Assembly: GCA_020354595.1 (NCBI GenBank) | Contig: CP070650.1 | Location: 2,581,128-2,601,995, forward strand | Length of the DNA: 20,868 nucleotides | Direction of reading: 5' to 3' | From: Myxococcales bacterium | Lineage (GTDB): Bacteria; Myxococcota_A; Polyangia; Polyangiales; Houyiibacteriaceae | Part shown: piece after piece, positions 1-6,853 of the stretch | How the letters are laid out: every line of letters begins with the position of its first letter | Position numbering within the stretch: position 1 is the first letter of the stretch | Program-made: the position numbers and the translations under genes | The notes under the pieces: model-generated | What the model was told of the DNA's origin: nothing | The model's input: only the letters and a program-made list of their open reading frames with translations | Database searches by the model: none

Positions 1-936
1 CGGAATTAGCCGGAGGTTGTCTTGCCGCATCTTGGTCACGATCACGCTGCGCAGGTAAGGAAGGCCGCCTACGTGGAGCTCGGCCCCTTCGAGCTCCAGC
101 TCCTCGAGCGAGGCTCTGAGGTCCTTCATCGCGTTCTGCATGTCGCGCGGATCGAGCTCTGGGAGCTGCAGTGCGATGCCTGCAAGCGTATGGTCGTCGT
201 CGATCAGGCGGCCGACGAGCAACGGATTGCCTTCGATGGCCTCCGTGAGCGCCGCGGCTTCTTCTTCGGTGACCTCGGCGCCTTGGACGATCGGGTCGGT
301 TTTGAGCTCGGCCGAGAGCGCCGGACCCGCCTTGGCGATGCCGCCTGGGAAGCGGTCCGGGTCGCTTTCGATGATGTCGAGAAGCGCATTGAACGCGGCG
401 TCTTCGAGATCGGCCTGGGCGTCTTCTTCTTCGACGTCTAGCGAATCCAAGTCATCGAGCGAATCGAGGTCGTCGAGATCCCCTTCGTCCTCGTCGTCTC
501 CGACCTCTTGCAAGCCATCGAGATCGTCCAGATCGTCCAGGTCGCTCGTATCCTCGTCAGGCGCGTCCTTCACGCGCCGTGGGATGTTGAGCGTCGTAAG
601 CCCGGCGACCTTCTCGACCCAGGGCTTGTCCGCGAAGTAGAGCGAAATGTCGTGGATCTCCTGGAGCGTCTCTCTCGAAAGGACGTCATCGGCCTCCACG
701 AGGATCAGCACGGCCTCCCGCCGCTTGCCGAACCACTCCTTGAAACGCTGCTGAATCAAGGCGTATTCTTCGCCCTCGAACGAGGAGAGCAGGGCCTCCG
801 GGTTGGGGTCGGCCTTCAGCTTCGGGATCTGGGTGGCGAACGCGAGGGCCGTCAGCACCGATACCGTGACCACGAGCTTCCGACGCTCAGTGACGAGCTT
901 GGCGAGCCAATTCAGGGTTTGCTGGCGTCGGGACAC
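1..936 (-). CDS. RND/MMPL-family exporter, N-terminal part (cut by window edge)
   Basis: The reverse strand is open from a GTG at 936 to the window edge, giving 312 codons with no stop. The protein begins with a short basic cytoplasmic stretch, then one hydrophobic segment at about residues 22-40. A DPNPEALL motif and a long periplasmic-type domain follow, ending near RSVIVTKMRQDN, just where the second membrane helix is expected. This order is typical of the hydrophobe/amphiphile exporter (HAE3/MMPL) branch of the RND superfamily, proton-driven inner-membrane pumps for lipids or other hydrophobic substrates. The substrate cannot be told. Residues 127-179 form an extremely acidic Asp/Leu-rich stretch that is not part of the usual domain. 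The GTG is the first start after an in-frame TAA at 976-978; I see no clear ribosome binding site, so the exact start is uncertain. The gene is divergent from rpsT. Confidence 0.8.
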   Translation of the reverse strand, partial: MSRRQQTLNWLAKLVTERRKLVVTVSVLTALAFATQIPKLKADPNPEALLSSFEGEEYALIQQRFKEWFGKRREAVLILVEADDVLSRETLQEIHDISLYFADKPWVEKVAGLTTLNIPRRVKDAPDEDTSDLDDLDDLDGLQEVGDDEDEGDLDDLDSLDDLDSLDVEEEDAQADLEDAAFNALLDIIESDPDRFPGGIAKAGPALSAELKTDPIVQGAEVTEEEAAALTEAIEGNPLLVGRLIDDDHTLAGIALQLPELDPRDMQNAMKDLRASLEELELEGAELHVGGLPYLRSVIVTKMRQDNLRLIP

Positions 937-985
937 GAGCGTGTATGTCTGTTGGGAGGGGGGCCCGCAAGGCTCTTATCCCGGC

Positions 986-1014
986 TTGACAGGCCAGGCT
1001 GGCAGGGCTACCAC
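986..1014 (+). promoter_or_regulatory. Putative sigma70-type promoter of rpsT
   Basis: A perfect TTGACA -35 box lies at 986-991, followed by a 17-base spacer and TACCAC at 1009-1014, which matches the -10 consensus at three of six positions. Transcription would begin near 1021, giving a leader of about 20 bases carrying the rpsT ribosome binding site. The placement in the 105-base gap between divergent genes supports it; the poor -10 box limits confidence. Confidence 0.5.
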
Positions 1015-1026
1015 CCGCGTCCCCAC

Positions 1027-1034
1027 GGGGAGGA
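1027..1034 (+). promoter_or_regulatory. Ribosome binding site fixing the GTG start of rpsT
   Basis: GGGGAGGA lies 7 bases before GTG 1042. This strong Shine-Dalgarno decides the S20 start. The reading frame is open much further upstream, but that upstream part overlaps the exporter gene in antisense and is not coding. Confidence 0.8.
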
Positions 1035-1041
1035 TATCAGA

Positions 1042-1308
1042 GTGGCCAACCACGCTTCAGCAAAAAAGCGAGCCCGCCAGACGGTCAAGCGCACCGCGCG
1101 CAATCGGCACATCCGCACCAACGTGCGCACGTGCGTGAAGCGCGTTCGTGCGGCCGTCCAGGCCGGTGATGCCGACGCGGCGAAGAAGGCGCTCATCGAA
1201 GCGGTGAGCCGTATCGACGGCGCGGTTTCGAAGGGCATCTACCACCGCAAGACGGGCTCGCGGTACATCTCCAGACTGACCCATCAGGTCAACGCGCTTC
1301 AGGGCTGA
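1042..1308 (+). CDS. rpsT: 30S ribosomal protein S20
   Basis: This 88-residue protein begins with VANHASAKKRARQ, the characteristic opening of S20 proteins, and continues with a basic, Arg/Lys-rich helical body. It ends with the conserved pattern KGIYHRKTGSRYISRLT. S20 is a primary 16S rRNA-binding protein that helps assemble the small subunit. Length is normal (86-90 residues). The start is GTG, supported by a strong ribosome binding site at 1027-1034. It stands alone between divergent and convergent neighbours and probably has its own promoter at 986-1014. Its stop lies only 29 bases before the stop of holA on the other strand, and I see no convincing hairpin terminator there. Confidence 0.95.
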   Translation: MANHASAKKRARQTVKRTARNRHIRTNVRTCVKRVRAAVQAGDADAAKKALIEAVSRIDGAVSKGIYHRKTGSRYISRLTHQVNALQG

Positions 1309-1337
1309 GCTCGAACCGAGCGTCCGCGAGGATCGTC

Positions 1338-2339
1338 TTACGGACCGTCCGCGCAGAGCTCGAGCACTGCGTCTTGGAGGATCACGTCCGGGGGGCGCTT
1401 GCTGCCTTTGAGGGCCCGGTCGGTTTCCGCGATCAGCGTGAATGCGCGCCCCAGGCTGTCGGCGGTGAATCGCCGTGCGGACTCGGTGAGGTCGCTGGCC
1501 TTGAAGGGTGGGGCGCCGGCACGCTTGGCTGCCTCTTGAGGTCGTAGGCCCTCGGAGAGCGCCTCGCGCATCCGCGCCACGATCCGGAGCTGGCGTGCGA
1601 CCATGGCGAGAAGTCGGAGCGGCGGCTCGCGGTCATCGAGGAGCGACTGCGCCGCGGCGATACCTTTGCGTCGGTCCTTGAGCCCGATCGCGTCGACGAG
1701 GCTCCAAATCGACTCGACTCGAATCCGGGTCACGCAGCGCATGACGGCGTCGGCGTCGATGCGCTGTCCCGCCCCGACGAACAGCGAAAGCCGTTCCATC
1801 GCGTCGTCGATGGCGGCGAGGTCGTCCCCTACGGCGTCGAGCAATGTCTCGACCGCCTGCGGCGCGATGTTATGGTCCCGCGCCGTCGCCTCGGCGCGAA
1901 TGAACTCGCGGAGCTCCCGCCCGCGAAGCGGCTTTGCGTCGATCAAACAAACCGCCTTTTTTGCGGCTTTTCCGAGCTTCGAGCGTCCGTCCAGCTTGTC
2001 GGCGGTCATCACCATGCATGCGGTATCGCTCGGGTCCTTTAGATACTCCGCGAGATGGTTCTGCTCGGTGGGCGTCATCGCGTCGAGCCGCCGAATGAGA
2101 ACCAACCGTTTGTCTGCCATCATGGGAAGCGTGCGCGCCGCCGAGATTGCAACCGCAGCTTCGAGGCCCTTGCCGTCGAAGATCTCGATGTTGAACCCGG
2201 GTGCGCCCATCTCGTCGACCGCTTTGCGGACCGCATCGACCGCGCGCTCGATCAGCAGGCGCTCGGTTCCGACCAGAACGTAGACCGGGTCTAGCGAGCC
2301 TTTGCGGGCCCTCGTGGTGACGTCTTGTAGGGTGGGCAC
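1338..2339 (-). CDS. holA: DNA polymerase III subunit delta
   Basis: A 333-residue protein of the HolA family, close to the usual length of about 340. Delta opens the beta sliding clamp as part of the DNA polymerase III clamp loader. The N-terminal domain shows the family pattern PVYVLVGTERLLIERAVDAVRKA (about residues 18-40), the KRLVLIRRLD strand and the PSDTACMVMTA strand of the inactive AAA+ fold. The PLRGRELREFIRAEA segment leads into the lid domain and the C-terminal helical collar. The start is GTG, 3 bases after the TAA of the preceding secreted-protein gene, with no strong ribosome binding site, so translation is probably coupled. It converges on rpsT. Confidence 0.93.
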   Translation of the reverse strand: MPTLQDVTTRARKGSLDPVYVLVGTERLLIERAVDAVRKAVDEMGAPGFNIEIFDGKGLEAAVAISAARTLPMMADKRLVLIRRLDAMTPTEQNHLAEYLKDPSDTACMVMTADKLDGRSKLGKAAKKAVCLIDAKPLRGRELREFIRAEATARDHNIAPQAVETLLDAVGDDLAAIDDAMERLSLFVGAGQRIDADAVMRCVTRIRVESIWSLVDAIGLKDRRKGIAAAQSLLDDREPPLRLLAMVARQLRIVARMREALSEGLRPQEAAKRAGAPPFKASDLTESARRFTADSLGRAFTLIAETDRALKGSKRPPDVILQDAVLELCADGP

Positions 2340-2342
2340 GGA

Positions 2343-2879
2343 TTAGCGGACTTCGTCATCCGAGAAGGTGACTTCGCCGCTGTGTTGTACCCTGTCCCCG
2401 AGAATTTGAAAGCGGTAACGGCCCACCTCTTGACGCCGTACCGTCACCACCATCTCGAGCCGCCGATTGGGCTCGAATTGGGGGCGCTTGAGGCGGAGCT
2501 TGTGAACGATCGTCCGCTGGTTGCGGTCGTTCACGAACACGGTCATCGCCGGGGCGATGAACTTCCGCTCGGCCGTCTGAATGTCGTAGAAGAGCACCTC
2601 GAACTCCGAGTCGCCGACCGGTCGGCTGAACCGCACCACCAGGTTGGCGCGCCACTGACGGTCCTCGATGGGCGCCTCGCTGCTCTCGCGGAGGCGTGTG
2701 GCCTTGTTGGCCGCGGCGAACCGAATGACGCCGGCCTCGGAGAGCGACCGGGAGATGCCCCTCTGCGTCAGGTAGATCTTGGCTTGGAGACCCGAAGCCG
2801 CGTCGGCGTCCTGCCAGGGTGTGACGGATGAAACGAGGGCCCCGAGGAGGGTGGCGACGAGTGCGAGACGTGGATTCAC
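2343..2879 (-). CDS. Secreted protein of unknown function upstream of holA
   Basis: I do not recognise a family for this 178-residue protein. It has a clear N-terminal signal peptide: a short basic start, a hydrophobic core (LALVATLLGALVSS) and an Ala-x-Ala-type cleavage site near DADA-ASG, about residues 25-29. There is no lipobox cysteine, and no cysteine anywhere in the protein. The mature part has alternating hydrophobic and charged segments (for example LVVRFSRPVG, SEFEVLFYDI, RLEMVVTVRR, RYRFQILG) suggesting a small periplasmic beta-sandwich. The GTG start at 2879 is supported by AGGAG at 2886-2890, 6 bases away. It is first in a two-gene unit with holA. In enterobacteria the gene immediately upstream of holA encodes the similar-sized LPS-transport lipoprotein LptE, but I see no sequence support for calling this LptE. 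Confidence 0.75.
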   Translation of the reverse strand: MNPRLALVATLLGALVSSVTPWQDADAASGLQAKIYLTQRGISRSLSEAGVIRFAAANKATRLRESSEAPIEDRQWRANLVVRFSRPVGDSEFEVLFYDIQTAERKFIAPAMTVFVNDRNQRTIVHKLRLKRPQFEPNRRLEMVVTVRRQEVGRYRFQILGDRVQHSGEVTFSDDEVR

Positions 2880-2909
2880 AGCTTGCTCCTGGGTTGTGGT
2901 CCAGGATCA

Positions 2910-2938
2910 AGTTAACAACTGGAACTTTACAGTGACAG
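2910..2938 (-). promoter_or_regulatory. Possible promoter of the secreted-protein/holA unit
   Basis: Reading the minus strand, CTGTCA (2933-2938) is followed by a 17-base spacer and TTAACT (2910-2915). Matches to consensus are only partial (four and three of six). It sits in the 170-base divergent gap, which is AT-richer than its surroundings. I found no equally good pair pointing toward the clpA-like gene. Confidence 0.3.
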
Positions 2939-3049
2939 GGTGACAAGGTGCGGAAATGTAGGATTTTCGAATTGGCTGCCGGCGAAGGCGGCCGAAAAGT
3001 TGTGCCCCAAGGCGGTGACAGCTAACTCCGACCGAGGAACCAGGCGACA

Positions 3050-5491
3050 ATGACGACGGTCAGCGGGGGGGTCAAAGGACTGATCGCGCGCGCGCAGCGC
3101 GAGGCTCAGCGACGCGGGCATAGCCCGTCGACGGCATATTTGCTTCTCGTGATGCTGCAGAGCGGGGGCCCGATGGGCAACCTGCTGTCGCGGCTCGGTG
3201 TGAAGGAGGGCGATCTCCTGAGCGCGATTCGAGTCGTCGATTCGGAGCCGATCAGCGCGCTCGAGCGCGCCGTGGAACGCGCCTACCGGATCGCCAAGGC
3301 GATGGACGCACCGGAGGTCCTGCCGGCGCACCTACTGTTCTCGATCGCTCGCGACACGCGAAGCGCGGCCCATCGAAGCCTCGAAGAGATCGGCGCAGGC
3401 CCGAAGCGCGTGCAGGAGGCGCTGCGCGAAGCGCTGCACCCCGGACCCGCGGAGGCCGCTCCATCCACGTCGACACACATTCGACCGACCGCTTCGTTTT
3501 CCCCGACGCCCGCGGCAAAGCCCGGCCGCCCCTCGGCGCGCCGTCCTGCCGAGCCGGCGCCTCTGATCGAGCTTCGGGTCGAGCAGCCGTCTGAAGAACG
3601 AAGCGACGAAGAGGAGGCACTGATCGAGGCGCCGCTTCAGGGCCCGCCCGAACCCGAAGAAGACCTCATCGTTCCTTCCTCCTCTCCGTTCAGCTTGGAT
3701 GCACGCATGTATCCGACGCTCGCGAAGCTCGGCCGCAATCTCACCGAGCTCGCGTCGCTCGGGCGGATCGACGAGGTGATCGGGCGAGACGCGGAGATCG
3801 AACGGCTGCTCGACGTGCTGGCTCGACGTCGTTCGAACAATCCGATCCTGGTAGGTCCGCCCGGCGTCGGGAAGACCGCCATCGTCGAAGGCCTCGCGCG
3901 CCGCCTAGCGCACGGTGGCGAGGGGGTACGCGGGCTCGAAGGCACCATCGTGATCGAGCTCTCCGCCGGAGGGTTGGTGTCGGGCACGGGTGTCCGGGGC
4001 GCGCTCTCCGAGCGGATGCGGCGTCTTCAGTTCGAGGTCAAGCGCGCCGATGGCAAGATCGTGCTCTTCATCGACGAGGTGCACGCGCTGTTCACGGGGG
4101 GCGATTCTCCCGACGACCTCGCGCACGAGCTCAAGGCGTCGCTCGCACGCGGTGAGCTGCCTTGCATCGGAGCGACGACCGACGTCGAGTACCGCAAGTA
4201 CGTGGAACGCGACGCGGCGCTGGCGCGCCGCTTCTCGCCCATCCACGTTGCCGAGCCGACGCCGGAGGACGCGATCGAAATCCTTCGAGGGATCGCCCCG
4301 CGTTACGAAGTGCATCATGGCATCGCGTACGATCCCTCGGCGGTCGAGTCCTCCGTGGAGCTTTCGGTGCGCTACATCCCGGATCAAACGTTACCGGACA
4401 AAGCGATCGGGCTGCTCGACCTCGCCGGTGCGCGCATCCGGCGTCGGGGCGGTGCGGTGGTGGACCGCGAAGCAATTGCACAGGTCGTGGCGGAAAAGGT
4501 TCGCGTTCCCGTCGAGCGGCTCCTCGCGACCGACGCGCAGAAGTTGCTCGAGCTCGAACGTCACCTCGCGGAGCACGTCGTCGGTCATGAGGACGTGATG
4601 AGTCGCGTGTCGGACGCGCTTCGCAAAGGCGCCGCCGGATTCCACGGCCATCGTCCCCTCGCGACCTTCCTGTTTCTCGGTCCAACCGGGGTCGGCAAGA
4701 CCGAGACCGCGCGCGCGTTGAACGAGCTCTTCTTCATGGGATGCCCGATGACGCGCATCGACATGAGCGAGCTCAGCGAGTCACACGCGGTCGCCAAGCT
4801 GGTGGGCGCGCCTCCCGGCTACATAGGCCACGACACCGGCGGCCAACTCACCGAGGCGATTCGGCATCGGCCGTACCAGCTCGTGTTGCTCGACGAAATC
4901 GAGAAGGCGCACATGGACGTCCTTCAATCGTTGCTGCCTCTTCTCGAGGACGGGCGCCTGACCGACGGGAAAGGCCGCACCGTGGACTGCACGCATACGA
5001 TCGTCGTGATGACGTCGAACCTCGGCGCGCAGCATTCTGCGCGGAGCCAGAGCTCGATTGGCTTCCGCGCGGAGTCGGAGGGCTCCGGCGACGGGATGTC
5101 CGCTGCGCTAGGCGCGGCCCGGCGCGCACTGCCGCCCGAGCTCTGGAATCGCATCGACGAGCCTCTGTTCTTCGGCGCGTTGAGCCGAGACGAGGTGGCC
5201 GAGATCGCGCGAAGAATGTCGGTCGGCGTGGCGAAGCAGCTTCGGGAGCGCCAAGGAGTGGAGCTGACCGTCGACGCTACGGCGATCGACGCGCTCGTTG
5301 CGCTCGGCGGCTATGATCCGGATCTCGGCGCGCGTCCGATGCGTCGCGTGATAGGCCGGATGGTCGAGGCTCCGCTCGCGGCTGCAATCCTGGCCGGGGA
5401 GTTCGAGCGGGGAGATCGCATTCTCGCGCTAGGCGACAGCGAGGGCGTGCGTTTCGAGACTGCGGACGGCTCGGTGGAGGCCGCGGAGTAG
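3050..5491 (+). CDS. clpA: ClpA-like double-AAA+ unfoldase with ClpP-docking loop
   Basis: An 813-residue Clp/HSP100 ATPase. Residues 8-140 form a two-repeat Clp-N domain (RAQREAQRRGHS). Residues 140-220 are a long Pro/Glu/Ser-rich linker. The D1 module has Walker A GPPGVGKT at 269-276, Walker B VLFIDE at 338-343 and the arginine-finger region ERDAALARRF. The D2 module has Walker A GPTGVGKT at 544-551, Walker B DE at 615-616, pore loop GYIG and IGF at 670-672. The IGF sits where ClpA and ClpX carry the tripeptide that docks ClpP. There is no coiled-coil middle domain, so it is ClpA-type rather than ClpB or ClpC. In D1 the pore-loop tyrosine (KYRG in E. coli ClpA) is replaced by valine at 315 (GVRG). 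Neither clpS nor clpP is nearby. The ATG has only a weak ribosome binding site (GAGG at 3034-3037, or AGG at 3042-3044). It converges on the DUF2520 gene with 7 bases between stops. Confidence 0.88.
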   Translation: MTTVSGGVKGLIARAQREAQRRGHSPSTAYLLLVMLQSGGPMGNLLSRLGVKEGDLLSAIRVVDSEPISALERAVERAYRIAKAMDAPEVLPAHLLFSIARDTRSAAHRSLEEIGAGPKRVQEALREALHPGPAEAAPSTSTHIRPTASFSPTPAAKPGRPSARRPAEPAPLIELRVEQPSEERSDEEEALIEAPLQGPPEPEEDLIVPSSSPFSLDARMYPTLAKLGRNLTELASLGRIDEVIGRDAEIERLLDVLARRRSNNPILVGPPGVGKTAIVEGLARRLAHGGEGVRGLEGTIVIELSAGGLVSGTGVRGALSERMRRLQFEVKRADGKIVLFIDEVHALFTGGDSPDDLAHELKASLARGELPCIGATTDVEYRKYVERDAALARRFSPIHVAEPTPEDAIEILRGIAPRYEVHHGIAYDPSAVESSVELSVRYIPDQTLPDKAIGLLDLAGARIRRRGGAVVDREAIAQVVAEKVRVPVERLLATDAQKLLELERHLAEHVVGHEDVMSRVSDALRKGAAGFHGHRPLATFLFLGPTGVGKTETARALNELFFMGCPMTRIDMSELSESHAVAKLVGAPPGYIGHDTGGQLTEAIRHRPYQLVLLDEIEKAHMDVLQSLLPLLEDGRLTDGKGRTVDCTHTIVVMTSNLGAQHSARSQSSIGFRAESEGSGDGMSAALGAARRALPPELWNRIDEPLFFGALSRDEVAEIARRMSVGVAKQLRERQGVELTVDATAIDALVALGGYDPDLGARPMRRVIGRMVEAPLAAAILAGEFERGDRILALGDSEGVRFETADGSVEAAE

Positions 5492-5498
5492 GGCGCGC

Positions 5499-6293
5499 TC
5501 AACGCTTGGTCGAGCCTAGGATCTCAGTCGCCTTGGCGTTCGGCAGGCCGGCAGCCTGTGCACAGCGCACGATGACGGGAAGAACGGCGTCATAGGCGAA
5601 GAGCGTGCTCCGACTGACCCGCCGAAGTGCGCTCCGGTGCTTTGCGACGGTCGCCGCTTCCCCGCGCGCGATCGGCCCCGTCAGCGAGTCGGGAACACCG
5701 AGCTTCTGGACGTTTTCTCCGACGCTTTGCAGCAGGCCGCCGATCGCCCGCTCCGCCGCTCGCTTGTCGAAGCCCAGGCGAACGAGGATGGATACCGACA
5801 CGAACGCGAGCGCCGCCGCTCCGTTGGCCGCCAGTGCCGCCCCCGCGTGATAGGCCGGATCCCGGGTCTCAGCGACCACGACGCGCGCTCCGCACGCGGC
5901 GGCCAACCGCCTGCTCGTTTTGATCGCGCCAGTGGAGCCGCTCACTGTGAAGGTCGTGCCGACAAGGCTGGGATTGCTCGTCTTGCTCGGGAACGATACG
6001 AGCGGATGCATCACGCCCACCTTGGCGCCCCGAGCTTCGCATGCGCGAAGGTCCTCGGTACCGCGGGCGCCCGCGCAGTGCAGGACGGTCGTGCTGGCTT
6101 GCAGATGCGGCGCGACGCGCTCGGCGACTGGCTCGATCGCGTCGTCGGGCACGGCAAGCACGACGACGTCCGCCGCCTGGATGCGTGATCGCGCAGGCTT
6201 TCGACCCGCCGCGCCCACATCATGGTCGGTCGATTCGAGCGCCCGCCGCAACGCATTTCCGACTCGCCCGCGCCCGATGATCAGGACGTTCAT
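5499..6293 (-). CDS. Rossmann-fold, DUF2520-family NAD(P)-dependent oxidoreductase-like protein
   Basis: A 264-residue protein. The N-terminus (MNVLIIGRGRVGNALRRALE) is a Rossmann dinucleotide-binding fold with GxGxxG at residues 7-12. The strands VVVLAVPDDAI and TTVLHCAGARG follow. The C-terminal half carries the DUF2520 signature region (PAYHAGAALAANGAAAL), an all-helical domain like those in 6-phosphogluconate-dehydrogenase-type enzymes. Reductase activity on a small keto acid is plausible from the fold, but the substrate is unknown. The ATG overlaps the stop of the nadD-like gene by 4 bases (ATGA), so it is translationally coupled and last in the long operon. It ends 7 bases from the stop of the convergent clpA-like gene, leaving no room for an ordinary terminator between them. 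Confidence 0.82.
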   Translation of the reverse strand: MNVLIIGRGRVGNALRRALESTDHDVGAAGRKPARSRIQAADVVVLAVPDDAIEPVAERVAPHLQASTTVLHCAGARGTEDLRACEARGAKVGVMHPLVSFPSKTSNPSLVGTTFTVSGSTGAIKTSRRLAAACGARVVVAETRDPAYHAGAALAANGAAALAFVSVSILVRLGFDKRAAERAIGGLLQSVGENVQKLGVPDSLTGPIARGEAATVAKHRSALRRVSRSTLFAYDAVLPVIVRCAQAAGLPNAKATEILGSTKR

Positions 6294-6853
6294 TCGTCGT
6301 CCGCGTAGAGACCGTGTTCTCGAATGTGCTCCGCGACCGCCTTGGGCACCAATCCCGTGAGGTCCCTGGCGTCATCGAGCGCGGCACGGACTTCGGTCGA
6401 GCTCACGTCGGGAATCGAAATCGGGCAACCCTCGGGGGCTGGATAACCCTCGCGCCCCACGACGAGCGGCGGTGCGATCGTCGCGACATCTTCCCAGCGG
6501 TGCCAACGATCCGTCGTGGGCAATACGTCGGCGCCGATCAGAAGCCTCAACGCGACGTCGGGGTGCTCTTGACGCAGCGCTTCGAGCGTGTCGAGTGTCC
6601 GGCTCACACCTCCGAGTCGGCGTTCGATGTCCAAGAGATCCACACGCCGAAACGGCTCAAACGCGAGCCTGCACATGTCCATCCGCGCATCGAACGAAGC
6701 GCGGTGCGCCTTTCCGAACGCGTGCGTCCACACCGGAATGACCCAGACCTCGTCGATTTCCGCGACCGAAAGCGCCCATGCGACCGACAGCACGTGACCG
6801 AGATGGGGCGGATCGAAGCTCCCGCCGTAGACTGCGACCCGCCGTGCGGTCAC
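6290..6853 (-). CDS. nadD: Nicotinate/nicotinamide mononucleotide adenylyltransferase (NadD-like)
   Basis: Taken from GTG 6853, this is a 187-residue nucleotidyltransferase. It opens with VAVYGGSFDPPHLGH, containing the family's GxFxPxHxGH ATP-binding motif. Later come the HAFGKAHRASFDARMDMC segment, LLIGADVL and the second conserved motif DVSSTEVR (ISSTxxR type). Such enzymes join ATP and NaMN or NMN to make the dinucleotide in NAD biosynthesis. Which mononucleotide is used cannot be read from the sequence. The HAFGK variant resembles myxobacterial homologues as I remember them. The frame is open upstream to 7012, but those residues are Arg-rich shadow sequence of the preceding gene. GTG 6853 overlaps that gene's TGA by 4 bases (GTGA), and its stop overlaps the next ATG by 4, so both ends are coupled. 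Confidence 0.87.
   Translation of the reverse strand: MTARRVAVYGGSFDPPHLGHVLSVAWALSVAEIDEVWVIPVWTHAFGKAHRASFDARMDMCRLAFEPFRRVDLLDIERRLGGVSRTLDTLEALRQEHPDVALRLLIGADVLPTTDRWHRWEDVATIAPPLVVGREGYPAPEGCPISIPDVSSTEVRAALDDARDLTGLVPKAVAEHIREHGLYADDE

Noticed and set aside
508..1041. Long plus-strand open frame leading into rpsT
   Set aside because: It is antisense to the RND exporter gene, and S20 homology and a strong ribosome binding site both begin at 1042.
1309..1321. Small inverted repeat GCTCG-AAC-CGAGC after rpsT
   Set aside because: The stem is only five pairs with a three-base loop and no T-run, so it is not a credible terminator.
2932..2946. Direct repeat GTGACAGG/GTGACAAGG as a possible operator
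   Set aside because: Only two short imperfect copies next to each other; it can easily occur by chance and no matching regulator is in the window.
3905..4685. Several long open frames on both strands within the clpA-like gene
   Set aside because: They are Arg/Ser/Pro-rich shadow frames of a GC-rich gene, without recognisable motifs or ribosome binding sites.
3050..5491. Calling the ATPase ClpB or type VI secretion ClpV
   Set aside because: There is no coiled-coil middle domain, an IGF ClpP-docking loop is present, and no type VI secretion genes are nearby.
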